This document shows, piece by piece, positions 44,212 through 53,885 of a stretch of DNA of 64,000 bases (position 1 is its first letter; every line of letters starts with the position of its first letter). The notes under the pieces were generated by a model. It made no database searches, had not been told where the DNA came from, and saw only the letters and a list, made by a program, of their open reading frames with translations. This stretch comes from Lunularia cruciata (taxonomy: Eukaryota; Streptophyta; Marchantiopsida; Lunulariales; Lunulariaceae). Made by a program: the position numbers and the translations under genes. Location: NCBI GenBank assembly GCA_948567375.1, contig OX419760.1:11904001-11968000 (forward strand). Reading direction: 5' to 3'.

Positions 44212-44995
44212 TGGCAAATATCACTTTTGTGGTAATCGGGTAAGTAAAGTTCGTCCCACAGAGATACGCGTCAGAATTGGTCAAATACAAAGTCAAAGTA
44301 ACAATGTAGTTCTTCTTGGTTGCATCTTTAATCTCTCAGGTAGAAACCACACCCAGAAGAGAGTAACAAGCATTGACTTGCAGTCTTGTCACAAATTAAC
44401 ACTCCTTAATCACAACTCCTTCAATTCTTTCCAAACAATCTTGATTGTGATGATTCAGGCTCTCCCAAAAATGGCACTTCATTGCAAAACGACTTCCTCT
44501 CAGAATTGTGTTCCACCCCTCCACTGAAGGCACAACTTCATCGATCAAAATTGCTTCACATCAACTTCGCACTGCACTCACAAATGCAAAATACTACCAA
44601 CACTACAATTCCTCTCAGATCTATCAAGGCATTGCTTTGATTGCACTTCATTCAGGATCAAACACACAAAATGAAGATCATGGCTATGGAATCCAACATC
44701 CAACAAGCACTCTGACTTGCACTTCGAATTTCTCCAAACTCTCACAAACACAAACACAAAGTTGATACTCGGAATCAAGCTCAAGCGACAAGCACTACTT
44801 CATAGCACTTTGCTTTATCTATTCTCAGAAATTATGAGCAGTGAACAACATTTGACTGCAAATGCCACTCTTAAATAGTGAAGCAATTGACAGTTCTAAC
44901 AACTACACCATTCTACAACAACTTTTCTAACCTGCAGATCCAAAATGACAATGCACCTCTTCATATCTGCCTCTTCAAATCTCAAAACTATTACT
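44212..44995 (-). repeat. Second LTR-like repeat, reverse copy
   Basis: Plus strand starts TGTGACAACCTGGC; includes GTTCGTCCCACAGAGA. The segment 44,420-44,660 is the reverse complement, with differences, of 62,990-63,285 (shared AATCTTGATTGTGATGATTCA and AATTGTGTTCCACCC). It interrupts the spacing between the F-type LTR and P2. The right edge is uncertain. Confidence 0.5.
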
Positions 44996-45350
44996 AATCC
45001 AATCCGATGTCTACTTCTTCCTCGGCTTTCAAACCCAAACCCGAAGTAACTTTACTTCCTACTTCTTTTTCCTCGGGTTTCATATCTTCTACCTCTTCTA
45101 CCAGATCCAACAATTCTCTTTCCTGATCTGAAATTGCACTAGTGGGTAATCTATCTAACTCTTCATCTCTCGACCCACTCTTCTCTAATATCTCCACCGG
45201 TAACTCCGAAGACATTTGCACTCCTATGTTATCTACTTCGTGTTTTGCTCTAACATCTTTCCAAAGTTTTTCTATCTCTATTTTCACTAAGTCTAATCTA
45301 ATTGAAATGTTGTCTTCTACCTCTAAGATCTTCTCTGAATTTGCAGTGAG
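44994..45350 (-). other. Acidic open frame, minus strand, unrecognised
   Basis: About 115 codons open, Glu-rich and helical (DQERELLDLVEEVEDMKPEE). Resembles the acidic linkers of the P-type protein but on the opposite strand. It may be a chance frame opposite the start of P2. Confidence 0.2.
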
Positions 45351-45435
45351 AAATCATGCAATTTGGAGGTTAGATATGATCGCTAGGATCAAAGTCTTGA
45401 GCCGACTTCAGATCACTTTCTTGGCGTGGAACTAG

Positions 45436-47457
45436 AATGTGAGCTTTCCAGGTTTCATGACAAAAATCATCAAGAGCAAGTGTCTCGATGGACCCAAGGA
45501 AGAAGAGAAGAGAGGAAATCCGGCTTGCTGGACAGAGTTGGATTGGAGACTCGTACTCGGGAAGGAAGCAGGCTAGGAGCAGGGGGCCACGTTCTTGGAG
45601 AAGGGAGAGATAGCTCAAGAAACCCAAGAAGTGAGAGATGCATTCTCGTCAAAGCGGACAAAGAATGGGTACAAAGTCGAGAGCTACAAAGACCCTGTCA
45701 AGAGAGGAATTGTGAGTGCGCTGATGGCCATCCTGAAGCCGGAGAGAACCACGTATGTGATGAAACACCAAGCGGTGTTCTTTCACAAGTTATTTGCAGG
45801 AGAACCGATCAATTGGGCGAGATGTTTCCATGGGAGAACAAGACAAATGGTGTGGAATCTGTGGGATAAATTGCCTCCACACTACATCGTGCAGTTTGCA
45901 GTGCATTTCTACCTCGGGTTGAATTTGCTGAACTCGGCGGAGCAAACTTGGATAGTGTCGCACTTCCATCCTAATCTGAGAAAGGAGGTCAATGTCGAGG
46001 AGCAACAGTACATTTTGCAAATTAGGAGCACCGATAACTACTATACAAAGATAGGGAAGAATGTGGAGATCAAAGTGAGTACTCCGAATTCAAAGAAGAG
46101 AAGTCGGTAGGGCGAAGCCGAAGACATGAAGAAACCTCAGAAGACCAGGAGAGGCAACTTGAGGCGAGGTATGGTGGTGATCGAGTTGGAGGATGAAGAC
46201 TCAAAAGGTGATGCCAAGCTCAAGACCAAAGACTCGGAACACAAGGAGGAACCCGAGCTAACGGTACAGAGTGGAGATACAAGTAGCGACAGCGATGAAG
46301 GAGGAGAAATGACATTGGCACCAGCTGCTGTAGAAGAAGAAGAAGTGCAGGCAAAAATCGAAGCTGAGGACAACACACAGTTGGAAGACGAAGTAACTGA
46401 GCCCGAAGAGAAGAAGATCGTAGTGCAGAGAGGAGTTTGCTCGAGACGTAAGGCAAAGTACGATGCAGGTCCGAGTACTATGAAGGAAGAAGCACATGAA
46501 AGCTCGGGAAGCAAGGCGTCCATTCCGATACAAAGACTGCAGAGGAGACGGCGAGTATCGGATGAACAAGAAGTACAAAGGGAAGTGGCCGCGCAAGAAG
46601 AAGTAACCCCGAATGATGGAGTCGAGTACCTGCGGGAGGTGGTGTGTCCTCTGTTGGTGAAGCTGGAGTACAAAAAGAAGGAGATGCAATTGACTTGTCT
46701 AGAAGTAAAGACTGTATTGCAGGTGTTGGCGAGATTAGAAGAAGAGAACTCGGAGTTGAAGAAGAGTATAACCCGAGGTGAGGAGGAAAGAGAAGTACTG
46801 CAAGCAGAGGCAGTAGTGAGAAGTGAGGTAATTGAAGACCTGAAGAGAGAGGTGCATTATCGAGAGGATCTTGTGAAGAAGAGTGACATAGCAAGGGAGA
46901 GACAAGTAGCTGAGTACAAAATCTTGAAGCAACAGTTTGCTAATTCAAGAGTAGAGGTTATACATGCTATGGCAAGAGTAGTTGCAAAGGATTAGGAGCT
47001 CGATAGGGTGATGGAGAGTGTCGAGGAGAAGAAACAACTCTAGCAACAAGAGTTGGCAGCACAATATAGAGAAGAAGAAAGATTACGAGAGTTACTTTGT
47101 AATCAGGAGGAGAGAGTTGTACAAAAGGAGAAGAAGAAGGGGACGGTGAAAGCCGAGTTTGAAGCAAAATTAGCAATGTAAAGGAAGGACTGGCTTGCGG
47201 ATTGAGAACAAGAGCGGAAGATGAGATTGGAGCCTTTGAAGGAGATAGTCCTCCGGATGAATGCGATGTTAAGTACAGAGGCCAGCATTCGGATTGAAGA
47301 GACGAGGCTGCACGAGTTGAAGTTGTTGGTGCAGGAGACGAGGCAAAGACAGGCGAAGGACACGGATTTGAATGCCTTGTTAATTAGTCTCAGAACTCAT
47401 GTAGACATTGATACGCTAGGTTGGATGAACTCTTTCTGCAACATCTCCTCAATTTGA
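45436..47457 (+). pseudogene. Mobile-element protein with acidic linker and coiled-coil tail, copy P2
   Basis: One reading frame for about 670 codons, interrupted by TAG (46,108, 46,993, 47,041), TAA (47,179) and TGA; each is one C-to-T step from Gln or Arg. N-terminal domain (45,580-46,000): VRDAFSSKRTKNGYKV, ILKPERTTYVMKHQAVFFHK, EPINWARCFHGRTRQMVWNL and YIVQFAVHFYLGLN. Then a Lys/Arg patch, an acidic linker (46,190-46,440), a basic patch RRRRVSDEQ, and a long coiled coil (46,620-47,400). Homologous to P1 and P3. It looks like the uncharacterised plant transposon-protein family; a gag-like structural role is plausible but not shown. Downstream, no protease or RT follows on the same strand. 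Confidence 0.6.
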
Positions 47458-48443
47458 GTCTTACACTCCTCCAACTCATGAGGTGATAGGCGATATGGGG
47501 CCTTACAAGGAGGCATCTTCCCCGGAAGTGTCTCAATTTTGTGATCTACTCACCTTTTTGGTGGTAATCCTAAGGGTAGATCATCGGGAAAGACATCTTG
47601 GAACTCATCCACCACATCCTTCAATTTCTCAAGAATTTGTCCATCGAGTTGTGCACTCTAGACTTCTCTTATTAGACCCATAAAACATCTATCGGTCTTA
47701 CAGATAGTTGCCGTCCCTACAACATATAGAGGCAGTTTTTGCCTGTGATTTTTCTTTAACCCCAATGATTGACTATTGGTGGGTTCTCACTACTTTCTTC
47801 CTCCAATCCACCATAGGGTTGTACTACTCCATCCATGGCATGCCTAAAATTGCATCATAACGAGCTAACTGTATCACTTGCCACTCAATTACTTCCTGAT
47901 ATTCTCCTACAGAGAGGGTTACCCGTCTAGGTAATGATTCAATCCTCTCTGTTTGCCCATTTGGTAACTCTCCTTCTTCACTTCCTTCTCTCTCTAGATC
48001 CATTCCCAATCTTATTGCAACAGAGCGAGACAAGAAATTCTTTGTTACTCCCGGATCTATTAATACTCTCACTTGATTACCTTCTAGGATTCCATTCACG
48101 ACAATCAATTGTGAGGTTGCCTTTCGGGATCGTTGCGCATTATTCTTCTTCCTTCCCTCTCTTCTCTGCTTCCTTATTGAGCCAATAAGGCCGCAAGGTA
48201 CCTTTACTGGCAATCTTTGTTTTCCAAAGTGATTTCCACCTCCTCCTTGTCAATGTGCCTCTCCATGTTGTTCAAAGATCGCCTGAACAAAGGCCGAGGG
48301 CCTCTAGGGAAACAAGTGCAACAGTTGGTAGATATGTGCCCAATACGGCCACAATTGTAACAATGGCATTGTTCTCCTCGAGTCCCTTCTCCTCGTTAGA
48401 CTCCATCTCTTTGTTCTTCTACCCGTCCCCGCTCCCCTTGACA
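47405..48443 (-). pseudogene. Ty3/gypsy fragment G: zinc knuckle, protease, start of RT
   Basis: Minus strand. A CCHC knuckle CYNCGRIGHISTNC lies at about 48,320-48,365. Protease at 48,110-47,830: VLIDPGVTKNFLSRSVA with Asp-Pro-Gly in place of Asp-Ser-Gly, ending AILGMPWME. RT start at 47,640-47,410: FQDVFPDDLPLGLPPKR, APYRLSPHELEECKTQIEEM and QKEFIQP, then the match stops. A different family from H and C. It joins element C head to head at about 48,443. Confidence 0.7.
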
Positions 48444-49010
48444 TGGGCAAAATTCAAAGATGCAATACTTGGTCGATTTCAAACGATAAATGCCACCCGA
48501 GCCGCACGAGATAAATTGGCGGAGTTGAGGCAGATTGGCTCAATGAGAAGCTACATCACACAATTTCAAAAAATCATCATGCAAATTCCAGATATCCAAG
48601 AAGGTGAAGTTCTGGATCAATTTGTGCGAGGATTGAAGTCACGAACCAAATTGGAGGTGACCATGCGGGAGCCACAAAACGTAGAAGAAGCAATGCAATT
48701 GGCTGAGCGTTTTGATTCCTTGGTTGTGACAAATTGGTCTTGACCTTGACCTACACAAAGCCTACCAGTACACTACGCACGAGTGGAAGAACCAGTACCA
48801 ATGGAGATTGATGCTATCTAACAAAGACCACTTGGCACAACAGATAGAGAAAGGTTACGACAAAATGGAGGTTGCTTTTATTGTTGCCAAGTTGGACATT
48901 GCATTGTTGAATGTCCACTTAGGAATGGGCGATCTCGACAAGTTGCCCAGATGGAGTTTGTGGAAAAGAATGATCAAGGAAATGAAGAATCCCAGTAGGA
49001 GATTTTGAGC
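48444..49010 (+). pseudogene. Gag C-terminal part and zinc knuckle of element C
   Basis: FKDAILGRFQTINATRAARD, LRQIGSMRSYITQFQKIIMQ and VDQFVRGLKSRTKLEV-type sequence belong to the retrotransposon gag domain. After a TGA at 48,741 a knuckle CFYCCQVGHCIVEC (C-x2-C-x4-H-x4-C, about 48,873-48,914) appears in another frame. Capsid N-terminus missing. Confidence 0.75.
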
Positions 49011-49024
49011 CACCTACTGGGAGC

Positions 49025-49660
49025 TTGATTAGTTCCAATGGGATTGAAGGCTCGACCTATGCAAGTTTGCTTCACTTGCAAGGTACGATATCTAATCGGG
49101 GTTGTAGGATTTTAGTTGATTTTGGAAGTTCAGAGAATTGCATGTCAATGCAAGTAGCAAAGGAATTGGGTATTCTTATCAAGCCAGTGATTGGAAGTAG
49201 TTTGATGATGGCGGATGGTAGAAAAGGTTCTGCATTCCGCACCTCACATCCTGTTACCTTCAAGATTGGGAAGGAGTATTTGGAGTGTATGAGGTTTGTA
49301 GTGGCACCTCTACACTATGATATCATTCTGGGTCTACCTTGGCTTGAACGTCATAAGGTTCAATTTGATTGGACCCGACGTCAAATTCAAGTACAACACC
49401 AAGGTAGGAATTTCCAATTAGGTTGTCTGGCACCTCTGAGTAAGACACCTAAGAATAGTCAGTCCCAAGATGGGAAGTTTGTTGAGAAGGTAGCCATAGA
49501 GCAAATCTGGAAGGGAGATGAGTCCCAAGATGGGAAGTTTGCCAGGAAGGCAACCATGGAGCAAGCTTGGAAGAGAGATGAGTCCCTATAAGGGAAGTTT
49601 GTTAATGAAGCAGCCATAGAGCAAGCTTTGGAGGAAGATAAGTCTGTATTCGCGGTGTGG
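49025..49660 (+). pseudogene. Protease of element C with tandem 20-residue repeats
   Basis: GCRILVDFGSSENCMSM has Asp-Phe-Gly (49,118-49,126) where Asp-Ser/Thr-Gly is normal; it ends ILGLPWLERHKVQFDW. It is followed by three tandem 60-bp units at 49,463-49,642 encoding SQDGKFARKATMEQAWKRDE and variants; the third carries a TAA. Element H has a single unit at the same place. The substitution would be expected to weaken or abolish the protease. Confidence 0.75.
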
Positions 49661-49759
49661 ATCAAGCCGATTGCACAAGAACAATCTGAGGAGGGCCAAG
49701 TGCCACATCAAGCAACGGTTGATCGGATAATTCAAGAGTTTGCAGATGTGTTTCCGGAT

Positions 49760-51070
49760 GATCTGCCAAAGGGATTACCCTCTGATTGAGGTATGCCCTT
49801 CAAGATCAAGTTATAACTAGGGAGTACTCTAGTGAGTAGACCAATCTATCGGCTCTCACCAAAGGAGTTGGAGGAGTTGCAAACAACACTTACAGAGTTG
49901 TTGGAGAAGGATTTCATACGACATAGTACCTCTCCGTGGGGAGCACCGGTACTATTTGTTCCAAAGAAGGATGGAGGACTTCGTTTCTGTATTGATAACC
50001 GTGGGCTCAATAAGCAAACCGTGAAGAATGCATATCCCTTGCCTTGGATCGATGACTTGCTTCATCAATTAAGTGGAGCACGCTACTTTTCCAAGCTAGA
50101 TCTTCATAGTGGCTATTGGCAAATTCCTATTGAAGGAGAGGATGTGCAAAAGACTGCCTTTCGCACAAGGTATGGACATTTTGAGTGGAGAGTTCTACCT
50201 TTCAGACTCACTAATGCTCCAGCGGTCTTCATGGATCAGATGCATTGGGTTGGAGGGACTATTGGATCAGTCCGTGGTAGTGTTGTTAGATGATATCTTA
50301 ATCTATAGTAGGACAGAGGCAGAACACATGAATCATGTGCAAGAATTCCTAAGACGACTATGATAATGGAAATTTTACTGCAAGAAGTCAAAGTGTGCTT
50401 TTTGGCAGAAGGAGGTTACCTTCTTGGGTCATAAGATCTCATCAGAGGGGATCAAGATGAAAGAAGAGAAGATCAAGGCCATTACTGATTGGCCTACCCC
50501 GAAGGATGCTACCAAAGTACGATGATTCAATGGATTGGCCAGTTTTTACCGACGGTTCATCCACTATTATGCTCATGTGGCTGCACCATTGATTGACCTC
50601 TTGGGAAAGAACTTGAGCTTCCAATGGACCACCAAGCATGAAGAAGCATTCCAGAAGTTAAAGCATAGGGTGTCTTCAAGACCCATTCTTCAACCATATG
50701 ATCCTCAACTACCTTGTGTGGTTGATTTTGATGCTTCTAACTTTGCAATTGGAGTTGTGTTGCAACAAGAATTTCCAGATGGACTACATCCTATTTCCTT
50801 TGTGTCTCGCCGACTAAATACAGCTGAAAGAAATTACTCTGCTTGAGATTGGGAACAACTTGCAATGGTATATGCCACCAAGGTATGGAGGCATTATCTC
50901 TTGGGGAAACAAGTGATCATGCGAATTGATCACAAGCCATTGTTGTAGACCTTACACCTAGAGCACATGAAGAGTCGACATCGTTGATGGGAAGAGCAAC
51001 TCCAATTGTTCAACATCAAACTTGAGTACAAACTAGGTTGGTTTCATTTCATCCCTGATGCTCTATCACG
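49760..51070 (+). pseudogene. Reverse transcriptase and RNase H of element C
   Basis: [71 protein letters not shown] and [14 protein letters not shown] carry the RT motifs; the catalytic box is LLDD. A frame change lies near 50,265 and another near 50,360. RNase H: VVDFDASNFAIGVVLQQEFP, then SRRLNTAERNYSA followed by TGA. Replicates element RNA into DNA in intact relatives. Confidence 0.8.
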
Positions 51071-51080
51071 ATGACCTGAT

Positions 51081-52600
51081 TTGAAGTCTCTTCCTCTCAT
51101 CGCGGCAGCAATTACAACAGTGTCAATTGATCCCAAGATTCATAATGAGTTTCGGTTAGCTCTACAGCAATATCCCTTCTTCCAAATGGTACATGGTTGG
51201 CTAACAACAGGTGACAAGGAGTACAACACCTTCTCCTTCAAGGAAGGCCTTTTATTCCATGCGGACCGGATCTATGTTCCAGCCAAAGGTGATCTTCAAC
51301 TTGTGCGCCTTCAAGAAGCCCATGATTTACCCATCGCCGGTCACATGGGTGTAGACAAGACCTTGGGTACCCTCCAACGTCAATGGTGGTGGCCCAACAT
51401 GACACGAGATGTTCGATAATTTGTCCAATCGTGTGAGAGTTGCCAACATAACAAGGCCAGCAACCAGAAGCCGGGTGGACTCCTTCAACCGCTTGCCGTT
51501 CCATCAGCTCGTTGGGAGCATGTGAGCTTGGATCTCATCACATCCTTGCCAAAGACAAAACAAGGACACACCGCCATCGTGGTGTTTGTGGATAAGCTTA
51601 GTAAGAAAATCCACTTGGCACCAACCTGTGATACCATGGATGCTCCAACCTTAGCAAAAATCTACTTTGACAATGTTTTCAAGCATCATGGAATGCCACG
51701 TGTACTCATCTTTGACCGTGATCCTCACTTTACCGGGAAGTTTTGGCAAGCACTCTTTCAGATACTCAGCACCAAGCTTGCTTTGTCCACGGCCTATCAT
51801 CCTCAAACTGATGGACAAACCAAACGTGCAAATCGCACATTGGAGGATATGTTGCGTGCCTTTGTCAATGTCCACCATACCAATTGGGATGAATGTCTTG
51901 CCGCTGTCAAATTTGCCTACAACAATTCCAAACAGGCAAGCACCGGATTCTCTCCTTTCTTTCTCAATTTTGGCCAAGATCCGCTTGTTCCAGATTCTCT
52001 TCTTGCTCCCCCTCCATCTCAGGTTCCTCATACTTCCACATTCTTGACCACTATATCCCAATCTCTCCAACAAGCCAAGTCTCACCTCCTTGTTGCTCAG
52101 AATCACCAAAAACAATATGCGGACCACCATCGTCATGATCTCACCTTTGAAGTCGGTGATAAAGTCATGCTATCCTCTAGTAACCTCCCTCTCCCACTTG
52201 ATACCCAAGTTCGTAAACTTGCTCCTAATTGGATAGGACCCTTTGATATCACCCAAATTGTCTCTCTTGTTGCTTATCGTCTTGCCTTGCCTTGTCACAT
52301 GCGTATCCATCCTGTCTTTCATGTTTCCAAGTTGAAACCCTTTGTTCCTAACCCCTCTTCCTTTTCCTCTCGAGTCCAACCTCCCCCTCTTCTTATCCCT
52401 ATCAATGATCATGAGGAGTACAAAGTTGATCGTATCCTTGCGCGTCGCCACATTCAACGAGGCCGTCGCCAACATACAGATTACAAGGTCCTTTGGAAAG
52501 GATATCCCCTTCATGATGCCACCTGGGAACCTCTTTCTCACCTCTAAAATGCACATGCGGCCATCCAGGAATTTGAAGCTTCACTGGCGACAACGACGTC
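51081..52600 (+). pseudogene. Integrase and chromodomain of element C
   Basis: HHCC: EAHDLPIAGHMGV, then a TAA at 51,417 and CESCQHNKAS. Core: SLDLITSLPKTK (first Asp), LIFDRDPHF (second Asp), then HPQTDGQTKRANRTLED, in which the catalytic Glu is Lys. The C-terminal part has FEVGDKVMLSSSNLPL and IHPVFHVSKLKPF, then a chromodomain EEYKVDRILARRHIQRGRRQ with YKVLWKGYPLHDATWEPLS, and a TAA before the last residues. Chromodomains direct insertion to marked chromatin. The Glu-to-Lys change makes this copy inactive. Confidence 0.85.
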
Positions 52601-52622
52601 ACCAACTAGCGGTGGGGGAATA

Positions 52623-53045
52623 TGTAACAATATGGAGTTTAGCGACAAAGTTAGTTGGGCTCACGAAGTAACACATAAGACAAATTAGCCTAGAATATTC
52701 CGGAAGTATCTAGGAAGCTTCTTGGGAAGCTTCCCAGTTAGCTTAGCTTGCATTTTAAGTAAGTAGCTTCTAGAAAGAAGCTTCTAGAAGCTTCCAACTA
52801 GCTTAGCTTGCATGCCAAGTAGGTGGCTTCTAGAAGGAAGCTTCTTGAGAAGCTTCCTAGTTAACTTGGCTTGCATTCTAAGAAAGCGGCTTGAGGAAGC
52901 TTCTTGAGAAGCTTCTCAAGGGCCTTGTATGCTACATATAAATACCAAAACCAAAGCTCATGCTAGGCATTTGGAGTTTTCCCTCATTCAAGTGTCCCAA
53001 TGTGAGTTTCCATTCTCCTATTTCTCTCCTCGGATTCGGTCTTTT
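52623..53045 (+). repeat. 3' LTR of element C
   Basis: Begins TGTAACAATATGGAG after a polypurine tract AGCGGTGGGGGAATA. Contains several inverted AGAAGCTTCT repeats and the TATA-like ATATAAATACC (52,936). The right end merges into a 90-bp piece of element E, so the boundary is approximate. Confidence 0.75.
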
Positions 53046-53129
53046 ACAATTCTCCACCTCAAATTACTCAGTTTCAGTAGTTTGTGCTCTTCCAAGAGGG
53101 GTGATCCACTCTCTTGGACTAAAACACTT

Positions 53130-53141
53130 GCTCTGATACCA
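53130..53141 (-). promoter_or_regulatory. Initiator-Met tRNA primer-binding site of element E
   Basis: GCTCTGATACCA on plus is the exact reverse complement of TGGTATCAGAGC, the standard plant initiator-Met primer site. It abuts the LTR at 53,143 and fixes its orientation as minus. Confidence 0.85.
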
Positions 53142-53142
53142 T

Positions 53143-53884
53143 TGTAATACTCCAAGGACAAGAGAAGAGAGAAAACACAGATTGCACACTCAAACAATTG
53201 ATGCCCTAAGGGAGCACCTTCTCTTTATTATATAGACAAAGAGGATCTCCGCCAAGGAAGCTCCACCATAGGATTAGGGACACAGATAGGTGACATGTCA
53301 ACAAGCTCCACCCTTGGATTACTTACTTGGATGGGTGACATGTCTTGTCTAGGTCCTATCTGGTTGGTCAAACAAGCTTTGACCGGAGGGAATCTTTTAG
53401 GGAATCTTCTTGTAGGGATCTCAGAATCATGTAAGGTACCGTTGGAAAGCTCTTGACGAGACAAAGCAGGGGGGAGGGAAGGCCAATCTTTTCTCTGTTG
53501 GAGGGGAATCTGCACATTTTTGAGGCCTAATTCATTTGTTTAGGCCTCCGAAATTGCCTTCAAAGATTTCAAGCATATTTTGGTTCCTACTCTATTAGTA
53601 GAAGTCTCCTTTTGGTGATACCTCTTTCTGATCTGTTTAGTCCATCATGTGTAACATCCTTCCAGATGTTACACATCTGGAAGGATGTGTAACATCTGGC
53701 TATCATATGTCTAGCTATTGGTTCTAAGGTTCTCAAGTCTATTTCGGTTTCTACCATATTAGTAGAAGTACTCTTTTGGTGAAACTTCTATCTGATCTAT
53801 TTCAACCATCATGTATAACATCATTCTAGATGTTACCAAACCGAATTTCAAATCTAGATCATATGGCTAGCTCTTGGTATTACA
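53143..53884 (-). repeat. LTR of element E (family F/E, copy 3)
   Basis: 742 bp, TGTAATACTCC to TTGGTATTACA, with 8-bp inverted ends TGTAATAC/GTATTACA. An internal tandem duplication of about 110 bp (repeating TATTAGTAGAAG, TTTTGGTGA, CTGATCTGTTT) makes it longer than copy 1. A perfect inverted repeat with 16-bp arms and a 3-base loop (53,654-53,688) sits at the duplication junction. Only about 90 bp of internal sequence remains on its left. Confidence 0.8.
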
Positions 53885-53885
53885 C

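Larger units (their letters stand above)
48444..53045 (+). mobile_element. Chromovirus-type Ty3/gypsy element C, 5'-truncated
   Basis: Starts inside gag, lacks its 5' LTR, and runs through PR, RT, RNase H, integrase and chromodomain to a 3' LTR. It is the best-preserved chromovirus here and serves as the guide for the fragments of element H. Confidence 0.85.

Noticed and set aside
46137-46894. Long minus-strand open frames opposite P2
   Set aside because: Low-complexity Ser/Leu-rich peptides that are the antisense of an acidic and coiled-coil coding region; shadows.
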